Shown: positions 19,387 through 32,123, numbered from the stretch's first letter. The stretch is 64,000 bases of DNA from Ancylobacter sonchi (GCF_018390695.1 NZ_JAHBGF010000033.1:1-64000); one strand, 5' to 3'. Translations and numbers: made by a program. Notes: generated by a model from the letters alone, not told the origin.

Positions 19387-20291
19387 TCGTCGCCACCGCC
19401 ACCGATGCCGCCTATGTCGAGCTCACCGCGGTGCTGCTCGCCTCGCTGGCGGACAATGCGGGCGGTGAGGTCGAGCGCGTCGTGGTGTTCTGCGACAATG
19501 TCGGTGCCGAGGACCAGGCGCGGATGCGCGCCAGCTACCCGCGCGACAACATCGCCTTCGTCGATCTGGCCCGCGAGATGGAGCGCCATTTCGGCGCCCG
19601 GCCGGTCAATCACCATCTCTCGCGCACCGCCTATGCGCGCATCCTCATGCCGCTGCTGCTGCCGCAGGCGCAGGGCCGGCTGCTCTATGTCGATTGCGAT
19701 ACGCTGATCAACGCCCCGCTGGCGCCGCTCGCCAGCCTCGACATGCAGCGCTTCGCGGTGGCGGCGGTGGATGACATCGCCCGGCTCGATCCGGCCCGTC
19801 ACGCCGCCCGCAATCTCGCCATCGGCCTGCCGGGCGAGATGCGCTACTTCAACAGCGGCGTGCTGCTGATCGACCTCGACCAGTGGCGCCGCGAGAGCCT
19901 GTCCGAGCGGGTGATGGCGTTCGCTGCCGACCATCCCGACCTGCCGATGATGGACCAGGACGCGCTCAACGGTGCGCTGCGCGGCCAGTGGCTGGCGCTC
20001 GACGAGCGCTGGAACCTGCATCGCCGGTTGGTGAAGGGCCGCTACGAGGGCGATCCGGTCGACTGGGGCGAGGCCGCCATCATCCACTTCATCGGCCAGA
20101 TCAAGCCGAACTACGCCGATTGCGACCATCCTGCCCGCGACCGCTTTCTCGACTACCGCACCCGCACACCGTTCGCCGGGGCGAAGATGAAGACCAAGCT
20201 GTCGCGCAAGATCGAGAAGCGGCTGCGCAAGTGGCGGCGCTTCCGCAACTGGCTCGGCCGCCGCTTCCTCGGCATGGGGCAGCCGGCGTGA
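19383..20291 (+). CDS. Glycosyltransferase family 8-type protein
   Basis: The 302-residue protein has the GT8 layout: an N-terminal Rossmann-like nucleotide-sugar domain (MIVATATDAAYVELTAVLLA), the metal-binding DxD as DCD in LLYVDCDTLIN, the family block YFNSGVLLIDLDQW, and HFIGQIKPN for the C-terminal His/Lys contacts. A basic C-terminus (KRLRKWRRFRNWLGRRF) probably attaches to the membrane. GT8 enzymes transfer Gal/Glc-type sugars, often onto lipopolysaccharide core. It overlaps the Lrp gene and the next gene by 4 bases each, so the genes form one operon. Confidence 0.87.
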   Translation: MIVATATDAAYVELTAVLLASLADNAGGEVERVVVFCDNVGAEDQARMRASYPRDNIAFVDLAREMERHFGARPVNHHLSRTAYARILMPLLLPQAQGRLLYVDCDTLINAPLAPLASLDMQRFAVAAVDDIARLDPARHAARNLAIGLPGEMRYFNSGVLLIDLDQWRRESLSERVMAFAADHPDLPMMDQDALNGALRGQWLALDERWNLHRRLVKGRYEGDPVDWGEAAIIHFIGQIKPNYADCDHPARDRFLDYRTRTPFAGAKMKTKLSRKIEKRLRKWRRFRNWLGRRFLGMGQPA

Positions 20292-21319
20292 CACGCGTGC
20301 TCATCCTGCGCGACCGGCAGCCCGGCCATTTCAACCAGGCGGAGGGCATGGCGCTTGCCGTGGCGCGGCTCGCGCCGGTCGAGGTGCAGCGCCTGGAGAT
20401 CCGTCCCGCCCGCTGGGCGCGCGACGACATCCGCAAGCTCGTGATGCGCCGCTGGGGCCGGGACGCCGGCTTCTGGCTGAAGCTGATCTACGGCATCGAT
20501 CTCGCCGGCGTGGCGAAGCCCGACATCATCGTCGCGTCCGGTCGCCCGACCATTGCCGCCGGCATCCTGCTCGCCCGCCATTTCGGCACGCCGCTGGTGA
20601 TCTCCGGCGGCATCGACGGCTATGACGAGACCGCCATCGCGCTCAACATCGTCTCCTCGCCGCGGCAGGCGGGCGACCCCGGCGCCGCCTATGCGCCGAT
20701 CCCCTCGACGGTGGATCCCGACGCCTATCCGCCGCCGCGCCGGCTCGCCGACATCGCCGCTCTCGAGGGTGCCACGCTCGCTTTGTTGGTCGGCGGCTCG
20801 GCCTATCGTCGCGAGTTTCCGCTGGAGGAGTGGGAGGCGCTGCTCGCCCTCGTGCCGGCTGTCGCGCGGCGCTACGGCGTGAAATGGCGCGTCACCACCT
20901 CGCGCCGCACGCCGGAGGCGGTGTCTGACCGCTTCCGGGCGCTCGCCAATACCGGCGACCTCGCCGAATTCGTCGATTACCGCACCGCCGGCCCCGGCTC
21001 GGTGCGGGCGCTGTTCGGAGCGGACGCCGTCGTCGTCACCGAGGATTCGCTCAGCATGCTCGCCGAGGGCCTCGCCGCCCGCCGGCCGGTGATCGGGCTG
21101 AAGTCGCGGGTGGTGCACAAGCACTATGCCGACGAGATCATCGCCGGCATGGCCGGAGCCAGCCTCGCCATCCTGCCGATGCGCAGCGTCACGCCGGAGC
21201 AGTTCGCCGCCACGCTCACCCGGCTGGTGCCGCCGGCCGAGGACGCGCGCGACATCCTCGCCCGCGCGCTGGCGCCCGTGCTAGAGCTTCCCGTCCCCGC
21301 CACCCGGAGCCTCGACTGA
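20288..21319 (+). CDS. ELM1/GtrOC1-family putative glycosyltransferase (DUF1022)
   Basis: The 343-residue protein starts at GTG overlapping the previous stop (GTGA). It has the ELM1/DUF1022 features RDRQPGHFNQAEGMALA near the N-terminus, KPDIIVASGRPT, a central LLVGGSAYRREFPLEEW, and VTEDSLSMLAEGLAARRPVIGL near the C-terminus. The family, named from a plant mitochondrial fission protein, is built like GT-B glycosyltransferases; its bacterial role is not firmly known. Its place between two GT8-like genes supports a surface-glycan function. Confidence 0.82.
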   Translation: MTRVLILRDRQPGHFNQAEGMALAVARLAPVEVQRLEIRPARWARDDIRKLVMRRWGRDAGFWLKLIYGIDLAGVAKPDIIVASGRPTIAAGILLARHFGTPLVISGGIDGYDETAIALNIVSSPRQAGDPGAAYAPIPSTVDPDAYPPPRRLADIAALEGATLALLVGGSAYRREFPLEEWEALLALVPAVARRYGVKWRVTTSRRTPEAVSDRFRALANTGDLAEFVDYRTAGPGSVRALFGADAVVVTEDSLSMLAEGLAARRPVIGLKSRVVHKHYADEIIAGMAGASLAILPMRSVTPEQFAATLTRLVPPAEDARDILARALAPVLELPVPATRSLD

Positions 21320-22161
21320 TGCTCGCCGTCATCTGCATCAAATGGGGCGAGGCCTATCCGGCCGAGGATGTGAATGTCCTCTATCAGGGCGTGCGCGACC
21401 ACCTGTCCGAGCCGTTCCGCTTCATCTGCCTCACCGACCGTGCCGACGGCCTGCGCCCGGAGGTCGAGACCGCCGACCTGCCCGGCACCGGCGCGCTGAA
21501 CCTGCGCTGGCGTGGCTGCTGGCCCAAGCTCGGCATGTTCGCCCCCGGCCTGCTCGAAGGGGTCGACCTCGCGCTGTATCTCGATCTCGACGTGGTGATC
21601 CTTCGCCCGCTCGATCCCATCGTCGCCCATGCCCGCGCGACGCCGGGCCTGCATATCCTGCGCGAGTGGAACCCCAACATCTGGGAAGTGCTGCCGGTCT
21701 CGCTGCGCCCGGATCGCGGAGCCCAGAGCTCGATGGTCGCCTGGCGGCCCGGCGAGCAGGACCATCTCTACCTCGACACCATGGCCGATCCCGACGCCGC
21801 CTATGCGCTGGCCAAGAACGATCAGGTCTATATCGGCGTGCGCGCCCATCGGCGGCACTATTTCCCGGAAGGCTTCGCGGTGTCGTTCCGCCGGCATTGC
21901 GTGCCGCACTGGCCGCTGAACGTCGTGTTCCGGACCGCCCGCAAGCCTTCGCGCGTGCCGCTCGTGGTGTTCCACGGCGTGCCCAAGCCGAGCGAGGTAG
22001 CCCGTGCCGATGTGAAGCAATGGGGCACCCGCAACCGTCCCGGCTTTGGTCCGGTCGACTGGGTGCGGACCTATTGGGAGCGGGGCCTCGATGGTTCGCG
22101 CCAGGCCATCGCCGCCGATGAGGCTCAGCCGCGCCGGTCGGCGTCCCACACCGCCTCGTAG
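21319..22161 (+). CDS. Putative GT-A type glycosyltransferase
   Basis: The 280-residue protein starts on the last base of the previous stop (TGATG). It has a short GT-A core: KWGEAYPAEDVNVLYQGV at the N-terminus, FICLTDRADGL, LNLRWRGCWPKLGMF, and a DLDVVILRPLDP stretch with the DxD-like metal motif. The product resembles hypothetical glycosyltransferases found with GT8 genes in surface-polysaccharide loci. Its 3' end overlaps the convergent GT4 gene by 37 bases. Donor and acceptor sugars are unknown. Confidence 0.78.
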   Translation: MLAVICIKWGEAYPAEDVNVLYQGVRDHLSEPFRFICLTDRADGLRPEVETADLPGTGALNLRWRGCWPKLGMFAPGLLEGVDLALYLDLDVVILRPLDPIVAHARATPGLHILREWNPNIWEVLPVSLRPDRGAQSSMVAWRPGEQDHLYLDTMADPDAAYALAKNDQVYIGVRAHRRHYFPEGFAVSFRRHCVPHWPLNVVFRTARKPSRVPLVVFHGVPKPSEVARADVKQWGTRNRPGFGPVDWVRTYWERGLDGSRQAIAADEAQPRRSASHTAS

Positions 22162-23234
22162 ACGGCGTTGATCTTCGCTGCCTCGCGCTCCAGCGAGAAC
22201 GCCGACACGGCGTGCGCCCGCGCCCGCGCGGCCATCGCCGCCCGCGCGTCGTCGCCGAGTTCGAGATGGGCACGCAGCGCCGCCGTCATGGCCTCGACAT
22301 CGCCGGGCGGAACCAGCGCGCCTGTGATGCCCTCGCTCACCAGTTCCTCGAAGGCGCCGACGCGGGTGGCGATCACCGGCACGCCCGAGGCCATCGCCTC
22401 GATCGGGGTGACGCCGAAGCCTTCCCAGCGCTGCGGAGCGATGTAGAGATCGAGGGCACGGTACCAGTCCGGCGTCGCCGAGGTGTCCACCTCGCCTGCA
22501 AACAGGATGCGGCCATCGAGGCCGGCCGCCGCCACCTTGGCCTTCAGCCCGTCGAGAAAGCCGGCATCGGTGCCGACCGCGCGTCCCAGCACCACGCCGC
22601 CCCAGCCGGGATGCGCCGCCAGCACCCGCAGCAGCGCCTCGACGAACACGTCGGTGCCCTTCTGCGCGCGAATGCGCCCGAAGCAACCGACGAGGTTGAG
22701 GTCGGGCAGGCCGAGCGCCGCCCGCGCCGCCGCGCGGCTTGGCGCGGGATGAAACACATCCGCGTCGATGCCGTGATGGATGACGGTGGAAGGGCGCTTC
22801 AGATAGGTGGCGGTCTTGCCGGAGGTCGAGATCACCGCGTCCATGCGCGCGATCAGGAAACGCGTCCAGCGTGTGTGGCGGCGCTGCGAGGCGGAGGTGA
22901 AGACGAGGCGGAGCTTCATGCGCATGAGGTCGCGCAGCACGACGCCGGTCAGCATCTCGATGTTGCGCCGGGCGTGCCAGATGCGGGCCGGCCGGCCCGG
23001 CGGCGCGCGCCAGAAATGCCGGAGGTCGCTCCAGGCGATTCGCGGTACGCCGGCTGCCAGCTTCGGCCCCAGCGCGGCGATGCGGAGCGTCCGCGCCTGC
23101 ACCGGCACCACGCGCTCCAGCGTCGAGGTGACGCCGGAGAGCCGGCGCTTGAGATTGGGCGCGACAGCCTCGATTCCGGCGGGATCCGGGAAAGCGACCG
23201 GATCGGGCGTCGGATCGAGGCCGTCGCGCACCAT
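22125..23234 (-). CDS. Glycosyltransferase family 4-type protein
   Basis: The 369-residue protein has the GT-B fold of GT4 enzymes: an N-terminal acceptor domain, a mid-region IHHGIDADVFHPAPSRAAARA, a nucleotide-sugar domain with VGCFGRIRAQKGTDVFVEAL, and the C-terminal APQRWEGFGVTPIEAMASGVPVIATRVGAFEEL carrying the E-x7-E motif. GT4 transferases are retaining and build lipopolysaccharide or exopolysaccharide. It follows greA by 15 bases on the same strand. The 3' end overlaps the upstream-facing glycosyltransferase gene. Confidence 0.9.
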   Translation of the reverse strand: MVRDGLDPTPDPVAFPDPAGIEAVAPNLKRRLSGVTSTLERVVPVQARTLRIAALGPKLAAGVPRIAWSDLRHFWRAPPGRPARIWHARRNIEMLTGVVLRDLMRMKLRLVFTSASQRRHTRWTRFLIARMDAVISTSGKTATYLKRPSTVIHHGIDADVFHPAPSRAAARAALGLPDLNLVGCFGRIRAQKGTDVFVEALLRVLAAHPGWGGVVLGRAVGTDAGFLDGLKAKVAAAGLDGRILFAGEVDTSATPDWYRALDLYIAPQRWEGFGVTPIEAMASGVPVIATRVGAFEELVSEGITGALVPPGDVEAMTAALRAHLELGDDARAAMAARARAHAVSAFSLEREAAKINAVYEAVWDADRRG

Positions 23235-23249
23235 GGTCCTGTCAGGAGG

Positions 23250-23723
23250 TCAGGCGAAGCGCACGTCGGCGATCTCGTAGGAGCGGGCGCCCTTGGGCGT
23301 CACCACCTCCACCGAGGTGCCGAGCTTCTTGCCGATCAGCGCGCGGGCGAGCGGCGAAGAGATGGAGATGCGGCCCGCCTTGGCGTCGGCTTCCATGTCG
23401 CCGACGATCTGCCACACGCGCTCTTCCTCGGTGTCCTCGTCGATCAGTTTCACCGTGGCGCCGAATTTCACCACGTCGCCGGTGAGCTTGGCGACGTCGA
23501 TGATCTCGGCGCGCGACAGCTTGTCTTCCAGTTCCGCGATGCGGCCCTCGTTCAGCGCCTGCTGTTCCTTGGCCGCGTGATACTCGGCGTTCTCGCTGAG
23601 GTCGCCATGGGCGCGAGCTTCGGAGATCGCGTCGATGATGCGCGGGCGCTCCACCTGCTGGCGGCGCTTCAGCTCCTCTTCGAGGGCGACGTGACCGCCG
23701 GCGGTCATCGGAATCTTTTCCAT
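23250..23723 (-). CDS. greA: Transcription elongation factor GreA
   Basis: GreA stimulates RNA polymerase to cleave backtracked transcripts. The 157-residue protein has the N-terminal coiled coil ([40 protein letters not shown], with the tip acidic residues D and E) and the C-terminal FKBP-like domain ([20 protein letters not shown]). The start at 23723 ([11 protein letters not shown]) is the family's usual N-terminus. A GGGAGG lies 16 bases upstream, further than ideal. It follows carB by 146 bases and precedes the GT4 gene by 15. Confidence 0.95.
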   Translation of the reverse strand: MEKIPMTAGGHVALEEELKRRQQVERPRIIDAISEARAHGDLSENAEYHAAKEQQALNEGRIAELEDKLSRAEIIDVAKLTGDVVKFGATVKLIDEDTEEERVWQIVGDMEADAKAGRISISSPLARALIGKKLGTSVEVVTPKGARSYEIADVRFA

Positions 23724-23869
23724 AGGTCTCTTGTGACCTCCCAAAAGCAAACGCAGCCCCCGCGATGAATCCTGCCGCCTTGTCTCGGCGAAAGGACCTT
23801 CGCGTCGGGCTGGTATCTGTCTGTTGTCGGCCGGGTCGCCTGCGATTCGCTACGTCGCGAAGCGCGAGG

Positions 23870-27205
<3,336 letters not shown>

Positions 27206-27243
27206 CGGATCCCGTGCGGCTCGCGCATATGTCCGGGCGCACG

Positions 27244-27270
27244 AAAAAGGACGCGTTTGCGACGCGTCCT
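27244..27270 (-). terminator. Intrinsic terminator/attenuator in the carB leader
   Basis: On the minus strand, a perfect 9-bp stem (AGGACGCGT and ACGCGTCCT, 5-base loop) is followed by TTTTT, ending 38 bases before the carB ATG. It could terminate transcripts from the upstream hxlR gene (stop at 27435) or act as an attenuator within a carB leader starting in 27270-27434. A second imperfect hairpin, with GGGAAGCGCCC as one arm, lies upstream at about 27310-27360. Confidence 0.7.
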
Positions 27271-27434
27271 GGTGAACCCGGATCAGTTTGTTGGCGGAGG
27301 TGTGCCCCGCAATTGGGCGCTTCCCTTAAACCAGATTCCCGCGAGGGGGAAGGGCGCCCATGCGTCAAGGCTCTGCGTGAGGCGCGGAGCGGCCCCTCCT
27401 TTCTGCACGGGCGGGGCGGCGGGCGGCGGCAGCC

Positions 27435-27845
27435 TCATCCCGCCTTTGCCGCGTCGAACGCCGCGCGGGCGCCCTCGATGCGCGCGATATTGGCTTCCGC
27501 CCACTGCCAGACGCCGCAGAACGCCTCGGCGAGGCTGAGGCCGAGATCGGTCAGCCGGTACTCGACGCGCGGCGGAATCACCGGATGCACCGTGCGCAGC
27601 ACCAGCCCGTCGCGTTCCATTTGTCGCAGCGTCTGGGTGAGCATCTTCTGGCTGATGCCGCAGGCGAACTCGCCGATACGGGTGAAGCGCAGCTCGCCAT
27701 GCTCGGTCAGCACCTCCAGCACGATCATCGTCCATTTGTCGGCGACGCGGCCGATCACCTCGTTGACCAGCGCCTCGACACGCGGGTCGACGGTTTCTGG
27801 AGGCGTCTTCCGGGGCTCGGCGGGGCGAGGGATCGGAGCGGGCAT
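27435..27845 (-). CDS. HxlR-family winged-helix transcriptional regulator
   Basis: The 136-residue protein has the HxlR (MarR-like) winged helix: VADKWTMIVLEVLTEHGELRFTRIGEFACGISQKMLTQTLRQMERDGLVLRTVHPVIPPRVEYRLTDLG is recognisable as the helix-turn-helix plus wing, with the family's ISQKMLTQ recognition region and the VEYRLTDLG wing. A cysteine lies in FACGISQK, a position that senses electrophiles or redox state in some relatives. A proline-rich tail of about 17 residues precedes the domain. It is divergent from the SDR gene, its probable target, with a shared 112-base promoter region. Confidence 0.9.
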   Translation of the reverse strand: MPAPIPRPAEPRKTPPETVDPRVEALVNEVIGRVADKWTMIVLEVLTEHGELRFTRIGEFACGISQKMLTQTLRQMERDGLVLRTVHPVIPPRVEYRLTDLGLSLAEAFCGVWQWAEANIARIEGARAAFDAAKAG

Positions 27846-27857
27846 GACGTCACTCTC

Positions 27858-27884
27858 TTTCAGGTAAGTATAGATATTTCAGGT
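27858..27884. promoter_or_regulatory. Candidate HxlR operator: TTTCAGGT direct repeat over the hxlR promoter
   Basis: TTTCAGGT occurs at 27858-27865 and 27877-27884, a 19-base (about two-turn) spacing. Between them lies AGTATA, the complement of a TATACT -10 box for hxlR. A related GTAAGTGT lies at 27900 next to the SDR side, and TATAAC at 27913 is a candidate -10 for the SDR gene. Binding here would control both divergent genes. Confidence 0.45.
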
Positions 27885-27957
27885 GCCTTCTTTCTGAATG
27901 TAAGTGTGAACCCTATAACCATCGCCGACGCAAGCACCAGCATTTGCGGAGGCAGAA

Positions 27958-28710
27958 ATGGACATCAGCGGTAACACGATCCTCATCACCGGCGGCAATG
28001 CCGGCATCGGCCGTGCATTGGCCGAGGCACTGCACCGAGAGGGCAACAAGGTCATCATCACCGGCCGTCGCAGGGAGGCTCTGGAAGAGACCGTCGCGGC
28101 CAATCCGGGCATGGCCTACGAAGTTCTCGACATCTCCGACGCGCAGGCGATCGCCGCCTTCGCCGGTACGGTGGCGGCGACCTATCCGGCGCTCAATGTC
28201 GTGATCAACAATGCCGGCATCATGGTCGCCGAGGACCTCACCGCCGAGCCGGTCGATCTTGCCGTGCCGGAGGCGATCATCGCCACCAACCTTCTCGGCC
28301 CGATCCGGCTCGCGGCCGCGTTGCTGCCGCATCTCAAGCGGCAGCCCTCCGCCACGCTGATGACGGTCTCGTCCGGGCTGGCCTTCGTGCCGCTCGTCGC
28401 CACGCCGACCTACAACGCGACCAAGGCGGCGATCCATTCCTGGAGCCAGAGCCTGCGCGCGCAGCTCGCCGGCACCTCGGTGGACGTGATCGAGATCGTG
28501 CCGCCGGCGGTCGCCACCGACCTGATGCCGGGCCACGCACAGAACCCCAATTCGATGCCGCTCGACGCCTTCATCACCGAGACGGTCGCGCTGCTGAAGG
28601 CGTATCCGCAGGGACCGGAGATCTGCGTCGAGCGGGTCGGCTTCCTGCGCGGGGCGGAGGCACGGGGCGAGTATGATCAGGTCTTCGCCGCTCTGAACGG
28701 CTCCCACTGA
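27958..28710 (+). CDS. SDR family oxidoreductase (DltE-like)
   Basis: The 250-residue Rossmann enzyme has the classical SDR signatures: cofactor-binding TGGNAGIGRALA (TGxxxGxG), NNAG at the core, and the catalytic S...Y...K set (SSGLAFVPLVATPTYNATKAA). The DltE-type subgroup is common beside HxlR regulators and reduces small aldehydes or ketones. GGAGG lies just before the ATG. The gene diverges from hxlR and converges on carA across a bidirectional terminator. The substrate is unknown; NADP(H) use is likely from the arginines in GRRREAL. Confidence 0.9.
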   Translation: MDISGNTILITGGNAGIGRALAEALHREGNKVIITGRRREALEETVAANPGMAYEVLDISDAQAIAAFAGTVAATYPALNVVINNAGIMVAEDLTAEPVDLAVPEAIIATNLLGPIRLAAALLPHLKRQPSATLMTVSSGLAFVPLVATPTYNATKAAIHSWSQSLRAQLAGTSVDVIEIVPPAVATDLMPGHAQNPNSMPLDAFITETVALLKAYPQGPEICVERVGFLRGAEARGEYDQVFAALNGSH

Positions 28711-28714
28711 CGCG

Positions 28715-28747
28715 AAAAGGCCGGGAGCGCGCCCGCTCCCGGCCTTT
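28715..28747. terminator. Bidirectional terminator between the SDR gene and carA
   Basis: A 13-14-bp stem, AAAGGCCGGGAGCG pairing with CGCTCCCGGCCTTT across about 4 bases, is flanked by A and T runs. It serves both the plus-strand SDR gene (stop 28710) and the minus-strand carA (stop 28779). Confidence 0.85.
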
Positions 28748-28778
28748 CATCGTACCTGTTCGCGAAGGAAGGCGGCTC

Positions 28779-29984
<1,206 letters not shown>

Positions 29985-30078
29985 GTGTCTTGTTCCTCGG
30001 TTAAGTGTGGCCTAATTAGTCGTTTGCCGCGCCTTATGCCAGCCCGCAACGCTGCGCATCGGCTCTTCGTGCAGCGCG

Positions 30079-30112
30079 GAGCTGCATGGAAGGCCCGAGC
30101 TGCATGGAAGGC
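30079..30112. repeat. Tandem 16-bp repeat GAGCTGCATGGAAGGC upstream of carA
   Basis: GAGCTGCATGGAAGGC occurs at 30079-30094 and 30097-30112, an 18-bp period, in the carA upstream region about 95-130 bases before the start. It may be a slippage duplication or tandem binding sites. Confidence 0.55.
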
Positions 30113-30237
30113 TTGGGCGGCGGAAATCAGGCGGCCGGTTGCGGCCGAGGGACATTTTCGGAGTTTTTGGGCGTGACGGAGCGGCGCGACACCGGTCGCC
30201 GCCGCCGCCCGGACATAGAATGGGAAGAGAGGCAGAC

Positions 30238-30693
30238 GTGCTGCGCGAGAAGATCAATACCGCCCTGAAGGAATCGATGAAGGCCGGCGACAAGCTGCGG
30301 CTGGGCACGCTGCGGCTGATCAATGCGGCGATCAAGGACCGCGACATCGAGGCGCGCGGCCAGGGCAAGGATCCGCTGTCGGACGACGAACTGCTCGGCC
30401 TGCTGACCAAGATGGTCAAGCAGCGCGAGGAATCCGCCAAGGTCTATGAGGAGGCCGGCCGCGTCGATCTCGCGACGCAGGAGCGCGAGGAGATCAAGGT
30501 CATCCTCTCCTTCCTGCCGACGCAGATGAGCGAGGCCGAATCGCAGGCCGCCATCGCCGAGGTGATCGCCGAGATCGACGCCCACGGCCTCAAGGACATG
30601 GGCCGCACCATGGCGGCGCTCAAGGAGCGCTATACCGGCGTGATGGATTTCGGCAAGGCGAGCGGCGCGGTCAAGGCGCTGCTCACCGCGTGA
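30238..30693 (+). CDS. GatB/YqeY domain-containing protein
   Basis: The 151-residue cytosolic protein has the YqeY/GatB C-terminal-type helical fold: LREKINTALKESMKAGDKLRLGTLRLINAAIKDRDIEAR, then KMVKQREESAKVYEEAGR and FLPTQMSEAESQAAIAEVI. YqeY proteins resemble the tRNA-binding domain of the GatB amidotransferase; their own role is not firmly known. GTG at 30238 is preferred (AGAGAGG immediately upstream); ATG at 30220 would add six residues. It is divergent from carA. In many alphaproteobacteria yqeY lies near dnaG and rpoD, as here. Confidence 0.88.
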   Translation: MLREKINTALKESMKAGDKLRLGTLRLINAAIKDRDIEARGQGKDPLSDDELLGLLTKMVKQREESAKVYEEAGRVDLATQEREEIKVILSFLPTQMSEAESQAAIAEVIAEIDAHGLKDMGRTMAALKERYTGVMDFGKASGAVKALLTA

Positions 30694-30778
30694 TCCAGGC
30701 CGGCCGGCGGGGCGTCCCGTCGGCCGGATTTCCTCTGCGGCCTCCGCCAGTCGGCGGCTCTATTCGGCAGGATCCCCC

Positions 30779-31534
30779 ATGAGTGCCCGTCCCGACCTTG
30801 CGCCGCCATCCGCCGCGGTGCGCGACCTGCTGGCGCCCGGCGGCGTGCTGCGCGCCGGCATCAACCTGTCGAACTTCCTGCTGGTCACCGGCCGCAGCGA
30901 GGCCGGCGACCCGGTGGGCGTCTCGCCGGACATGGCGCGCGCCTTCGCCGATCATCTCGGCGTGGCGCTGAAGCTGGTGCCCTATGCCTCGCCGGGCCTG
31001 GTCGCCGACGCGGCCTCCCGCGACGAGTGGGACATCGCCAATATCGGCGCCGAGCCGCAGCGGGCGAAGGTGATCGCCTTCACGCCCGCCTATTGCGAGA
31101 TCGAGGCGACCTATCTGGTGCCGGCCGGTTCGCCCTTGCAGACGGTGGCCGAGGTCGACGCGCCCGGCATCGAGATCGCGGTGACGCGGCGCACCGCCTA
31201 CGGCCTCTGGCTGGAGCGCAATGTCGCCCATGCGACGCTGGTGCCTTCCGAGAGCATGGCCGAGGCGCTCGCCGACTTCATCGACAACAAGCGCGCCGCG
31301 CTCGCCGGCCTGCGTCCCGGCCTGCTCGCCGATCTGGCCCGCGTGCCGGGCGGGCGGCTGCTGCCCGGCCAGTATGCCGCCGTGCAGCAGGCCATCGGCA
31401 CGCCGAAGGCCAAGGCGGCAGCGCTCGACGAGATCGTTCGTTTCGTCGAGGCCGCCAAGGCGTCCGGCTTCGTCGCCGGGCTGATCGCCCGGCACGGCGT
31501 CGAGGGCAAGCTGGGCGTCGCCGCCGCCGCCTGA
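30779..31534 (+). CDS. Family 3 solute-binding (amino-acid-type) protein without a signal peptide
   Basis: The 251-residue protein has the type II periplasmic-binding fold: VLRAGINLSNFLLVTGR, GDPVGVSPDMARAFADHLG, DEWDIANIGAEPQRAKVIAFTPAYCEIEATYLV, and IEIAVTRRTAYGLWL. This pattern fits polar-amino-acid binding proteins of ABC systems. Oddly, the N-terminus (MSARPDLAPPSAAVRDLL) carries no signal peptide or lipobox, and no permease or ATPase gene lies nearby. It may be cytosolic, or the true start may differ. AGGA lies five bases before the ATG. Confidence 0.78.
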   Translation: MSARPDLAPPSAAVRDLLAPGGVLRAGINLSNFLLVTGRSEAGDPVGVSPDMARAFADHLGVALKLVPYASPGLVADAASRDEWDIANIGAEPQRAKVIAFTPAYCEIEATYLVPAGSPLQTVAEVDAPGIEIAVTRRTAYGLWLERNVAHATLVPSESMAEALADFIDNKRAALAGLRPGLLADLARVPGGRLLPGQYAAVQQAIGTPKAKAAALDEIVRFVEAAKASGFVAGLIARHGVEGKLGVAAAA

Positions 31535-31544
31535 CGCGAGCCCC

Positions 31545-32123
31545 TTACTTGGGAAGGCGGGCGTCGTACTCGTCGACATAGCGCGACATGAGCGACCAGA
31601 TCGCCGGGCGCTCGTGCCCCTCCAGTTCCTCGACCAGCAAGGCGAGGTGGGAGTGCCAGCCGCCGGCCACACTGAGCATGGCGTCGCGCGAGGCGAGGCG
31701 CTGGTGGGTGACGGTGAGCAGCACCTTCTCGCCGCGCGGCGCGAGCTCGAAGGTCACCTCCGAGGCGCCGGCCGAGCAGCCGTCCCAGCTGAAGCGCAGC
31801 AGCCGGTTGGGCTCGCAGGCCAGCACGACGCCCTGATTGTGGTGTTCGCCCTCATATTTGGCGAAGCGCTCCGGTGTCGGCTGGCCGCCATTCAGCTCGC
31901 CATTGCGGAACACGAGGTCGACCTGGCCGCCGGGGGCGAGCTCCATCGGGCCGTCGGCCATCCAGCGGCGGCGCTTTTCCGGTTCGGTGAGATAGGCCCA
32001 GACCCGTTCCACCGGGCCGGGCAGCAGGCGTTCGAAGCGCAGCGTGTCGGGGGAGAGGCGGGTGCCGTACCCGTCGGCGGCGAAGGCACCGGCTGAGGTT
32101 TGGGCGGTGGCGTGCTGGTTCAT
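31545..32123 (-). CDS. SRPBCC (AHSA1-type) domain protein coupled to ArsR
   Basis: The 192-residue protein has the START/AHSA1 fold: LRFERLLPGPVERVWAYLTEPEKRRRWMADGPMELAPGG, then strands FRNGELNG, LLRFSWDGCSAGASEVTFEL and the terminal helix GGWHSHLALLVEELEGHE. Such proteins bind hydrophobic ligands in a deep cavity. The gene overlaps the arsR stop by 4 bases (ATGA), so it is translationally coupled. The pair is a common regulator-plus-ligand-binding module of unknown ligand. A second module of the same type is at 37480-38303. Confidence 0.85.
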   Translation of the reverse strand: MNQHATAQTSAGAFAADGYGTRLSPDTLRFERLLPGPVERVWAYLTEPEKRRRWMADGPMELAPGGQVDLVFRNGELNGGQPTPERFAKYEGEHHNQGVVLACEPNRLLRFSWDGCSAGASEVTFELAPRGEKVLLTVTHQRLASRDAMLSVAGGWHSHLALLVEELEGHERPAIWSLMSRYVDEYDARLPK

